Assembly: GCA_001986395.2 (NCBI GenBank)
Contig: MQVO02000035.1
Coordinates: 1-64,000 of the forward strand
Origin: Irpex lacteus
Taxonomy: Eukaryota > Basidiomycota > Agaricomycetes > Polyporales > Irpicaceae
Length of the DNA stretch: 64,000 nt
Reading direction: 5' to 3'
In this document: positions 38,890-48,700 of the stretch, piece after piece
Numbering within the stretch: the stretch's first letter is position 1
How the letters are laid out: each line of letters begins with the position of its first letter
Program-made: the position numbers and the translations under genes
Notes under the pieces: generated by a model
Database searches by the model: none
What the model was told of the DNA's origin: nothing
What the model saw: only the letters and a program-made list of their open reading frames with translations

Positions 38890-39190
38890 ATTGACCAGCT
38901 GTTCACGTCCGTGGGCCGTGTCGTCGAAGACGGCACGACCTGGCAGGACGGGCAGCGCAAGTGAATGGAGCAATCCCTCGCGTGGACCCCCTTGAATTCT
39001 CGCAGGTGGAAATCATCGGCTGGGACATTTCTTGTGAGTGCTCTTCCCTGCTTGAATTTAGGCCTTTTTATTCTATCATAGTAGACAACGCCCATTGCGA
39101 GCGATTGCGTTCGCGCACACATGTGAGGCATTCCATATTCATTCGCACACCTTACCATCGACCTCTCCCTCTCCGTTTCCGCCTGTTATG
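38890..39190 (+). pseudogene. Truncated copy of the 3' end of the Crinkler-type gene
   Basis: DNA here aligns with 46290-46565: GTCGAAGACGGCACG, GGCAGGA-GGGCAGCGC, GTGGA-CCCCTTGA-TTC, GCGGAAATCATCG, TCCCTGCTTGAATT and GCGAGCGATT all occur in the same order, including the intron. A block of about 45 bp (FLELQQRSTWPSG region) is deleted, and the reading frame is disrupted (tGA after GGGCAGCGCAAG). It has the same orientation as the parent, 7.4 kb upstream. Confidence 0.75.
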
Positions 39191-40659
39191 CTAGTCTGAA
39201 TTCGTGAACGCTGACGTCGACGCTCAATGCTTCATTGACTTCTATCTTCATTGACTTCTAGATCGGCATTCAAGTTGGCGTTCAGGCGTAACGAATGAGT
39301 GTGACAACATCATCAAAATCCACGTACAATAGGTTGACAACGGGAGTACAGAGTTCAAGTATCATATGTATCACCGATATAACAGGTGATTGTGTGTATG
39401 GTCAAAGACCTGCTTAGGGGAAGCACGCATGCGCATAACCAGAGACCACCTCCCGATTCTGCCACGCGGCTCGAAGCCTATTCATCCCAGTCCTTCAATG
39501 GCCCCTCGCTTACTCCTTACGCGTGTTACATGCATGACGATTTTACACAAGAGGGTTGCATCCCTCATCGCCACTGACGTCGACGGTCATCGATAGGGAT
39601 GACGATGAAAGAAAGCAGCCCGTGTCGCCCGTCGTACACGATGTGTCTTGGGCCACCACAGGTGCGAGTATCTCGAAGATTGCGCGTGGAATTAATCCTA
39701 CGCTCTCCTATGTATGACTCGAGTCCTCCTGGGAAGTCGAGACCCGAGAGTGAGTTGGCCATGGATGGTAGTCGCCGAGAATGATTAACGAGGTCGGCAT
39801 TTTGTACTGAGCGCTTATTAGTATGTAAGGAAGTAACTAGATTGATATTCTCACGGTAAGCACGAGTCTTACGAGTCTTACCATCAGCCAGAGTTATCAC
39901 CTCTTCCTCCATCTTGTTCTGGCTACTCTCCTCATACAACTTTTACTACATGCTTACCGAGGTTTCTGTGAGCATACCGAAGTATACGGTTTGCAAATAT
40001 AATACCTGCTTTAGGATAGTAGAAGGATCAAGACTGGAAGGTTGTCTAATGGCTTGCTTACTTCAAGGGCTCAGATGTATCGCGAACTGGGTGGGGAATA
40101 TTGTTGTTGAGAGTCTGGCTGGGACGAACGTTTCTGGTCCTAAATATGAAGGTGCGTAAACTGTTCTTGTGTCACACATACTGGCTCGCTCATGTCACGC
40201 AGGCCTTTCCAAGTCGTCTACTTAGTCGTAACTCACCCGTACTGTTACAAAGCAGCATCAACGACATTCCCTACTTCCTTGTCACTGTCGGCTGTCTGAG
40301 ACCATTTCGTCGACTCGTTTCCGGCGCTTGGACTCTAATTACACCCCTGCCTGCTCACAATCGTCCTTTCCGCTCGTTCATCTCGACCAGTGGTCGGTAG
40401 GAACGTTCGGAAAGGATCTTCGTCGATTTCTGGCTTCTATAAACAGACGTGGAATCACTCCGCAAGTGAAACTTGCGGTCTCCCCAGGATATAAGCAGGC
40501 GGGCAGCATCGAGGAGATAGGTACGTTTATGTCGACCCTCTGGCCGTCGACGATGACTGATGTTAGCTTGCTTGCAGAGGGAAACGGACTCGGATTTCCG
40601 AAGGATCCCAGCAAACTCGTTACTCGGTTTGAATGATTATTAACAGTGAAAGGAAGCAA

Positions 40660-41640
40660 AGAACATCAAACCTCGTTCCTTTATCTTTTTTATCTTCCAG
40701 TTATCCGAAACAAGCTTGAATCACTCGAGATTCAGGACCCCGCCCCAGAGGCCTTTTACCTACGGAGCTAGACACGCCTCATTGGAGTGTGACTCCGTCT
40801 CTTTCTCTCCCTAGCTCATTCCTCCAGAATACACTTCGGTTTTTATTTGCTAACGTCCATCTGCCTTCCCACAAGCCTGTCACGAAATGCGTCACAGCCT
40901 TTCGATGAAGCACTCTCCCGGCGACGCAGACCGCACTCCGTAGAGACCATAACCGATGGATTGATCGACAATGTCCATCCCGGCTGTGATGCTGGACCCA
41001 CGTTGTCCGCTGCACCGTCTCAGTGATATTGTACGGGTGCGGATGATCTCCTTCACGAGGTTTCTGTGGAGCGAGAAGAAGGATCCGTACGTGCATCCCG
41101 GTTAGTGTCATGTCCCATATTCTTGCTCACGTACGTCGCAGTCTAACGCTTTCTCAGCGATGTCTCAGAGCATGCGACAGCGATGCGTGTTGGGGAGGAG
41201 TTCCATTCACATTCGAAGATACAGTATCGCCTGCGAATAAGTCGACTTTCGCATTAATAAGGTGGTCGGCTTTCACGCATATATCGATCAGATACGCTCA
41301 GCTTCCAGTGAAGCTCGACTTTTTGGTTGATCACCGCAGGACCCACCCTTTGTCCGTGTCGTGGTCTTTCTCGTTAACTCCTTCGAGAATACACAAGCTA
41401 CTTCGCAACCTTTCCGTCTAGCGATCCACCCTGCAGTCAAACCTTTTAAACTCTTTCTAGGAATGGTATGGAAACCAGTGTGCATCAATATCATGATGGT
41501 CACCTGGAACCGAATGGTGCGTAATCCGCTTGTCCTTTCGCACTCAATGGTCACATCATTGTCTCTCATCCAAGATCGCACTTGGGGTAGGTCAGTCGGG
41601 GCTGGGATAGGAGCTCAAAGCCTGAGGTGCCACGACGCTA
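40660..41640 (+). pseudogene. F-box-like family member 4, dead copy
   Basis: Fragments match the family body in order but in changing frames. TSFLYLFYLPVIRNKL and PSSFLQNTLRF correspond to TSFLHLLYLPVIQNKL and SSFLPNHI in member 3. RMISFTRFLW lies next, then DVSEHATAM after an intron-like break, then LPVKLDFLVDHRRTHP. Stops and frameshifts occur, for example a TAG after FYLRS near 40769. The F-box-like N-terminus is not found upstream. The orientation is the same as members 2 and 3. Confidence 0.75.
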
Positions 41641-43788
41641 GCTGAAGAAGACTTGAGTGGGTGCATACCCTCCCGTTCCAATGGCAGTGGTGCTCGAAAT
41701 ATCGAGAACACCGGTCGTTGCTCAGCCTCTGATTTTCAGGGTAAAAGATCTTCGAGCAAAGCAATTCATTCGTACACGTATGACTATCAAGCAGCCAAAA
41801 CACAAGGGTCTTATACATGCTGCTGAGGAGCTCCAGCGGATATCAATGCTTCACAAGCATTGCGCGGCAGAGCTCCCCGATTGATCTTGAAAATGGGTGC
41901 GCATGAGGGCGTAATTGCGATCGAGAGTGATCGATGTGTGATCGGAGCTATGAAGAGCGTGGAAGGTAGTGCAGTCGTATAAGAGACTCAATTGACGGCG
42001 CAAGCAGCAGGTCAAAAGTCGAGCATAGTAGCGACATGGGTTAGGATTTGAATTGGCAGATAAGAACAACAGTATGGCGGCGTGGGATATCTTTTCATGA
42101 AATCTGGGGGCGGGGAGATGACACTTGCGTGATCGAGGCAAAGAGGGGAAGACGAGGGAGGCTGGGTAGGTAATAGATTTGCTATGGCCTGAGGCCTCTC
42201 GTTATAGCCAGACCACAGAACGTCGTAACTTGTCTTATCTTGAAGGGGGAGGAACGAACATCTACCATGGCATATCCTTGTCTTCCTAACTCTGCCGACA
42301 TCGCAATCCACCAGAGACAGCCCCAAAGTCCACTTGCTGGGCATTCCTGCATGAAGCACATGCCATTGGGTTTTCAGCGAAAGATCTCGATGCCAGCAGA
42401 ACGGCAAGAGTCAAGAACGGCGAAAACAGATAGCCTTGGGCAGTGTCTTCGAAGAGGACCTGCTGTTATCTACTAGTAACAGCCGGATTGACGACAGATA
42501 CGGCTGGTAACGTACCTACACAAACTACAAGGATCATTTGAGTGGCGTGCTTTTGCAGAACAATCCGTAGACGCACCTATCTGCTCTCCCAGCAGCCTCA
42601 ACTCGTACCCCTCGTCGCACCCTCATAATAGGCGTGTCATCCCCGACCCATCACACCTCAATGCCACGGAGTTCTATGTGTAGTTCTCTTGCCTACACTC
42701 GAGATGTACTGCTCTTCAAGCTTCAAGACCTCGTCGGTCACGTCAAGCTACCGCGATTCAAGTTGTTTCGAATGATGAGGAAGCCCTGGTTATTCGCGCC
42801 AGCCGCCGTGTCCAAGTCGGGGCTTGATGCTAGCTACACGACCAGAGCCTAATTGCGCGAGTCTTAATATCATGTTGGTGACGTGCCGAGCAGCAGGTAC
42901 TACTTACACCTGCGGGAGGGAGAGCGAGAGATGCAAGACGTGTCGATTTGATCTGACGCCGAGTAAGTATTTCATCGGCGCTGTTGCGGACTCGGAGCCT
43001 GAAATATCGCTACGGGATACGCACAGACAGACATTGTTCGGAGTTTGGTTTGTGCTGCTCTTCAATGCGATCACTGGTACTGGGCGTGTTCGTGTTTCTT
43101 GTCGCCCACCATCACAATCTGAGTCACTGGCATGGCCGTCCCCGCTACAACTACTACTCTATGGGTGGTGTCATTGCGACACCCGACCACCTACTTTTCG
43201 GTCGATATCTCTCTCAACGAGAGTGTCGATCGTCTCGGTGCAATGATTTGCGCCTTGAACCCCTCGTACAGGCCGTTCACCCACTTGAATCTGTACAAAG
43301 TCAATTCTCTTCCTGAATCCCCATTTCAGTCGTGTATGCTGACTTGTTCTTTGATCGTCCTTTGATCAACAGTGCCCAACGGCCGTTTCGCTCGAGCGTG
43401 AGGAGACATTGAGTAGGATTACCTCTCGTGTTCGCCAGCAACTGGATGAGCCGTTGGCAGTGTTACAAAAATTCCGTAAGATAGATCATTATTTCCCTCT
43501 TGGGCGCCCACAGCCCTGTGTGGATGTGGTGATTCTGGACGTTCAGGACAATGACGATCCACACCACGAAGAGAGGAACCAGAGGGAGGCAAGCTCCTTG
43601 AGCGATCTGTACACAGAGCACTCCGTTTCTCCCGCTCCGAGTCGGGGTGTCGCTTCTGCAACCGCCGACTCGGTTCAACCCGCGGAACGTCGTTCCCGTG
43701 ACAGTAAGCTATTTACTCGTAGTCAGAGTCATTATCGGGACTCACCAATCCATCAGGGCTAGGTATCCTCATACCTGATCTTATTTTA

Positions 43789-44075
43789 TGTTGTTATTCG
43801 GCGTTTTCGTAACCCCGTAATCCCGACTCCCGTCCATTTCCCATTTTGTATCCGCCGTTCCAGACCGATCTTTTATTACTTAATTAGTATTTCCGCTTTC
43901 GATCGTTAACCTATAGATAACCCGTAGAGAAAACAGTAACAAACCCGTTTATAGTAATAGCTCCTATTAGCTCCTATTCTAGTATACATAAATACACTGT
44001 AAATCCGTAGATAAAATATAAGCGTTCATTCGAGTACTTTTCCCATCAGTCGTCAGCGTCTGCGTAACCACAAAA
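43789..44075 (+). repeat. 5' long terminal repeat
   Basis: 287 bp starting TGTTGTTATTCGG and ending CCACAAAA. It matches the copy at 45128-45414 with no difference seen. Contains an AT-rich middle (TTATTACTTAATTAG) and TATAAG-like words near its end. Confidence 0.93.
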
Positions 44076-44293
44076 GGTTATGAGCCCCGCGCTCTAAACG
44101 ACTTGCTCTACTCTCGCTTCACTCGTTATCTCTCGCGGCGACACTAGGTCGGCATTGTGCCCGTAGGCCGAATCTTATCTTATCTGGGTGGCGATTGACG
44201 CCGGCAGTACGCCCGTAGGCCAACTTTATTATCCCCATCACTTCCATCACCGCCCATCACACTCTATCTCCACCACTTCCCGAAAAGGCAATT

Positions 44294-45085
44294 ATGGCCG
44301 ACACTACCACCACTCCCGCCTACTATGGCTCCTCATCATCCTTCCGTATTCCACCCCTCAGCGGTGCGGACAATTACATTCCTTGGCGCACCCAGCTCTC
44401 CGACATCCTCTTTGACCAAGGATTATGGAAGTACGTCTCTGGCGAAGCTCCCTCGCCCAAGAGAGGTGATACCGCCGAATGGGATCAGGCCGATCGCCGC
44501 GCGCTTACCGCGATTCGTCTCCGCATCAACAACGACATGCTGTTGCACGTCATTTCCGCTACGACTTCGAAGCAGGCGTGGGACGCCTTGGCGAACGTAT
44601 TCGCATCTCAGGGCGGTGTAGCCCGCATTACAACTCGCAGACAGCTATTCAGCTACCGTATGGAAGAGACCGACGATCTGGATCTTGCGATCAGGCAGAT
44701 CAAGCGCCTCTGGGTCGAGTTCAACCTCATTAAGGGGGAGAACACTTCGGCACTCTCCGACAATGACCTCGCCATGTGCATTCTCTCGGCACTCCCTCCT
44801 TCCTGGGATGGTCTAGTCACTTCCGTCGTCATTAACGACGATCTCACTTCCTCCGACATTATCTCTCGCATCACTCAAGACAATGCCCGACGCAAGGCAC
44901 GAGGACCCGACCAAGCATTCAACGCGACTGCCCGATTTGGCAAGAAGAAATTCCGCAAGGGCGTTAACTGCCACAAGTGCGGGAAAGAAGGCCACATCCG
45001 TCCGGAATGCAACGAACCCGATAAGCCGGCCAGCGCTACCGCTGTCGTCGCCACTGCCGACACTCTCGAGGAGTACGCCTTCTAG
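44294..45085 (+). CDS. Gag polyprotein of copia-type element
   Basis: A single uninterrupted frame of 263 codons between the LTRs. The N-terminal part has the gag (UBN2-type) pattern: NYIPWRTQLSDILFDQGLW, then HVISATTSKQAWDALANVF, and later ILSALPPSWDGLV. A CCHC zinc knuckle, CHKCGKEGHIRPEC, lies near residues 225-238 and would bind element RNA. The frame ends shortly after (EEYAF, TAG) with no continuation into protease. It builds the capsid-like particle for the element. The open frame and identical LTRs suggest recent activity with enzymes supplied in trans. Confidence 0.92.
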   Translation: MADTTTTPAYYGSSSSFRIPPLSGADNYIPWRTQLSDILFDQGLWKYVSGEAPSPKRGDTAEWDQADRRALTAIRLRINNDMLLHVISATTSKQAWDALANVFASQGGVARITTRRQLFSYRMEETDDLDLAIRQIKRLWVEFNLIKGENTSALSDNDLAMCILSALPPSWDGLVTSVVINDDLTSSDIISRITQDNARRKARGPDQAFNATARFGKKKFRKGVNCHKCGKEGHIRPECNEPDKPASATAVVATADTLEEYAF

Positions 45086-45127
45086 GCAACTCGCGCCCGT
45101 TCACACGCTCAGCTCGTTGAGGGGGAG

Positions 45128-45414
45128 TGTTGTTATTCGGCGTTTTCGTAACCCCGTAATCCCGACTCCCGTCCATTTCCCATTTTGTATCCGCCGTTCC
45201 AGACCGATCTTTTATTACTTAATTAGTATTTCCGCTTTCGATCGTTAACCTATAGATAACCCGTAGAGAAAACAGTAACAAACCCGTTTATAGTAATAGC
45301 TCCTATTAGCTCCTATTCTAGTATACATAAATACACTGTAAATCCGTAGATAAAATATAAGCGTTCATTCGAGTACTTTTCCCATCAGTCGTCAGCGTCT
45401 GCGTAACCACAAAA
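45128..45414 (+). repeat. 3' long terminal repeat
   Basis: 287 bp, matching the 5' LTR by eye, preceded by the polypurine tract and followed by the target duplication TTTTA and then the resumed exon of the Crinkler-type gene. Confidence 0.93.
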
Positions 45415-46773
45415 TTTTATTCTGGGAACGGGAGCATCCCGATTACATTTCAGACTTGGAGTTTACTGCAGCTACTTACTACTGGTACATCATTGTGCCA
45501 TGCGCGCATGCGGGCGGAAACGGATACTTCGAACTCTGCAGAAGCGAAAGGGTCATCGGCCAAACACCATCCGAGTCGTTGGACAATTCGACATGCGTGG
45601 CGCATATTCCTATACGACATGCCGAACTGGCGAGGATATATTATTCGTGGTGGAACACGATGATCAAGACAGTGAAGGAGAGCCCTCGGTTTCTTGGAAA
45701 GGGTCGTTTGGCTCGGGACCAACGTGCGCTGAGCTACATTGAAGCCGAGAGCTTTGCTTCAAGTATAATCATCTTTCATTTCCGCCTCAACCACGCCATA
45801 TTACGACACTACGAGACCACGTTCGAGGGTGGCAAAGAGGAGTACAGCCCGTTGGTTGCGTACGCCGCGACAGTTATTGTAGGAGGATTGCCTGAGCGCC
45901 CTGTCTCCTACGACGAGGACCATAGCCTACTGCCATTGAACGAGGAGCAGAAGGAACAATGGCAGGCAATGTATGAGGAGGATCCAGACTTGGAGAACTT
46001 CGGTTGGTCGTTGATCTGTGTGTTGTTTTCTTGACTATTGATCGTGCATACTTATTTGATAGATTGGCGGGGATGGGCTGGCACGGACCCATACCGGCAA
46101 TACTTCTTAGGACTACCGTTCGAAGGCCCCGACTACATTCGAGAGATTTCTGACAAGTTGATCAGCTCGTATATCGGCTTTGATCGTCTGGACTACGGTC
46201 CAGGAACACTACTTCGGGCCCTTGCCTTGGAGAGCGTGAGCAAGGTGTTTCGTCCTGACTCCTCTTCCACTGTCGCTCAATAGTTTGGTTCCACAGATAA
46301 AGCGTCGTGGCGTCGAAGACGGCACGGCATGGCAGGATGGGCAGCGCGAGTGGATGGAGAAAAACCCTGGCGTGGATCCCCTTGACTTCCCGCAGGCGGA
46401 AATCATCGAGTTCCTGGAACTCCAGCAGCGTTCCACCTGGCCCTCTGGTTGGAACATTTCCTGTGAGCGCTCTTTCCCTGCTTGAATTGAGGCCCTTGTT
46501 TATGCTATCATAGACGACGCTCTTTGCGAGCGATTACGTTCGCGCCCACAGAGGCTAGCAATTTCGCGTTCCCCGGGCCCGGCGCCGAGTTCTACACACG
46601 GAGCTCGAGCTCGTTCTCGTTCAATCCCACCATCGAGCGAGGGACCTTCGAGAGTCTCTGGAGAGCGTTCCCTGCAGAATGTGGCGCCACCCTCGGTTCA
46701 CAAAAGGCCCTCAGGAGGGACTGCGCTGGAGTCCGAGACGCAATCAGGTAAGCGTAGCCGTAGGATGCCATGA

Positions 46774-47417
46774 TTGCAAGGGACATGGCTTCGAACCGTT
46801 CTGGTATCTCATGTACTGCTATCTCTCTGTAAACTTGGAATTAAACCCGCCAAATCAACCAATTCATCAATTGTACTACCATATGCTTAGCGTATGAACA
46901 CTCTCATCCTTCCCGTTCTTTGTCGAAGACCAGTGAAGGCCCGATCTCGTCGTTCGCTGCCGCACAAGGGCAGGTGTGCCTCGAGCCATCAGGTTCAGTC
47001 GACGAGTTGCTGTCGCTGCTACGGCGTCGACCGTCGCGATGAACTTGATAAGTAGCTAGAGAGCAGGCAATAGTAAGCAAGGGAATTGATTCGTACACGT
47101 ACTACAAAGCAGCTGATAACCAAAACGTAAGAGTCGTATGTACACCGCCAAGGAGATCGACATTTGAAAGCACCAACACAGCTCAAAGTATAGAGATAAA
47201 GAGTAGATGGTAGCGATTAGAGGTAAAGGTATAGGTTCCATGAATGTGAATATGAATGTGATGGATGGACAGGGGAGGAAGGGACGTGCGTCGTGAATGG
47301 GAAGGGGGCGAGAATATGCAGGGAATATCGTGCACGACGGGGATGGGAGGCCTAATGTGCTCGTCGTGCCCGGTAAACGACGTCCAAACGAGGGGCGTAC
47401 AGGCAGAGAGACCTAGA
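46774..47417. other. Convergent spacer
   Basis: This 640-bp stretch separates the 3' ends of the Crinkler-type gene (+) and the acidic protein gene (-). No gene or notable repeat seen. Confidence 0.55.
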
Positions 47418-48700
47418 TTAGGGTGTTGGGTCCGTTGTAGCTTGAAGCACGCTGTCCGCCTTCCCCTCTTTCGCCTCTTCGACGTTTTCAGCCGGCTGTA
47501 TGGGTGACGGAACTTCCTTATCCGCTGGAGCGCCAACCTTCTTCGTCGTTGCATCTGTAGACTTCGTGGCTTCATCCGTGCTCGATTCCGTCGAAATTTC
47601 ACCAGGTTCTAGTGCCGGAACCTCAACTTGGGCTCGTAGGTCGGGAGACTCAGGCAGAGGGACAGCGGCGGCCGTCGCCTCCTCGATTGATTCGGTGATA
47701 GGGACTGCTTCTTTGGCAGGCTCTTCTGACTTGGCAGCATCGGCGGCCGGAGTAACAACCTGAACTATGTCGTTGCTCGCCGTCTCCGTCTCCGATTTCG
47801 TGGGGTGGGCCTCAGTGGCCTGGGACGTAATCTCGACTTCCCGAACGCCCTCCGTCACCTCCTTAACGCCTTCTTCCACCTTCTCCTCTCCTGCTTGCAC
47901 TGTTTCCGCACTTACTTCACCAGCCTTCGCTTGCGTCGACTCCTCTCCGTCGATATCCATACCCACTCTCTGCTTCTTCGTCACACTTCCATAACCGGGT
48001 GTCGTAGGCGTGCCAGGAAGACTGCTTGGCGGGGGCATGGATACGGACTGTGAGTAGTCGTCTTCATCGTCGGAATCTGCCAGACGGCGCTTGGATCCTA
48101 TTTGGATCGAGGGTGCTGTGGATGTTGCTGTACTCGGGTGTTAGAGATGTGATACGTGACAGGACGATCGAAGAGATGCTCAGGTGAAATGAAGAAGATG
48201 AAATGATATGGCCGAAGAAAGAGAAGATAGGACATAATCGACCACAGATACAAGGCCATGCGTCGCAGAAGCCTGTAATCGAGCATCGTGGCGGACACGA
48301 CCTTGTGAGATCACAAAGGTATGAAGCAATCGTCATTCACCGAAACAGAGCATGCACAGCAGTAAGGAAAGCTCAGTTGGAGAACTAACCATCATCGTTC
48401 CAAGGCCTGTCAGGCCTCGGGTAGAAGGACGTCGAAATCCGTCTAACGAGCCTCTGAAACATCGCGTCTTCTCGTTGAGCTGAGGTACTTGGGTGTACAA
48501 GTCTCTGTTCGTGAGGGTATCTGGGATCCAATTATCCAAATGTAGTCCGTTGTAGTCCAGATAATGTCCAAAATCGTAATGCACAGGCAATATGGTGCTA
48601 GAGAGATGGGATGAGAGGAGAGAAGGCCACAGAGAGGATGGTCGTCCCAAAGCAAAGAACGCTGGCACACTTTGATGGCAGCGTAGACGCGCAATGTATG
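47418..48700 (-). CDS. Acidic, low-complexity protein with nuclear-type basic clusters; unrecognised
   Basis: The main exon runs on the minus strand from about 48127 to the stop at 47418. It begins in a frame reading SKRRLADSDDEDD and continues through MPPPSSLPGTPTTPGYG (ATG at 48038) and KKQRVGMDIDGEE to a long Glu/Ala/Thr/Val-rich tail of about 180 residues. An upstream frame at about 48380-48700 (HYDFGHYLDYNG, NWIPDTLTNRDLYTQ, GSLDGFRRPSTRGLTGLGTMM, then a GTTAGT donor) looks like the preceding exon. I could not match its phase to the main exon, so a small middle exon is probably missing from this model. The basic patches beside an acidic region suggest a nuclear protein. No domain is recognised. 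Confidence 0.5.

Larger units (their letters stand above)
38657..43131. other. 4.5-kb decayed region
   Basis: It holds a truncated copy of the Crinkler-type gene 3' end (38890-39190), a recurrent-motif relic on the minus strand (39560-39640, SSSLSMTVDVSGDEGCN), and a dead F-box-like copy (40660-41640). An ATG-started plus frame near 40328-40636 (102 codons, FGKDLRRFLASIN) has no family I recognise. 41890-42010 is a dispersed repeat shared with 33060-33190. Other frames are short. Confidence 0.5.
43789..45414 (+). mobile_element. Gag-only Ty1/copia-type LTR retroelement
   Basis: A complete element of 1626 bp with two 287-bp LTRs that I find identical by eye, flanked by a 5-bp target duplication TTTTA (43784-43788 and 45415-45419). 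A primer-binding-like GGTTATGAGCCCC follows the 5' LTR at 44076, and a polypurine tract (GAGGGGGAG) directly precedes the 3' LTR. The only gene is gag (44294-45085). Protease, integrase and reverse transcriptase are absent, so the element must borrow them. It lies in the same orientation as the gene it splits. Confidence 0.93.
43132..46773 (+). pseudogene. Crinkler-type (CR-N domain) protein gene split by an LTR element
   Basis: The first exon (ATG 43132) encodes a ubiquitin-like CR-N domain: TLWVVSLRHPTTYFSVDIS, NESVDRLGAMI, LNLYKVNSLP. Exon 2 is 43373-43703. Exon 3 starts at 43757, is interrupted after 43788 by the LTR element, and resumes at 45420 in exactly the same frame to 46002. Then come 46063-46244, 46297-46462 and 46514-46773. 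All phases from exon 2 on agree if the element and one target copy are removed. The C-terminus is Ser/Arg-rich with a basic end (GKRSRRMP), possibly nuclear. The exon 1/2 junction is unclear: the best donor (GTATGC, 43334) gives the wrong phase and only a weak GTCAAT (43300) fits. Crinkler-domain proteins are known as host-directed effectors in oomycetes. Their role in basidiomycetes is unsettled. The C-terminal domain is unrecognised. Confidence 0.7.

Noticed and set aside
40328..40636. 102-codon plus frame before the dead F-box-like copy
   Set aside because: It does not match the family's N-terminal half and has no recognised domain, so it was not joined to the pseudogene.
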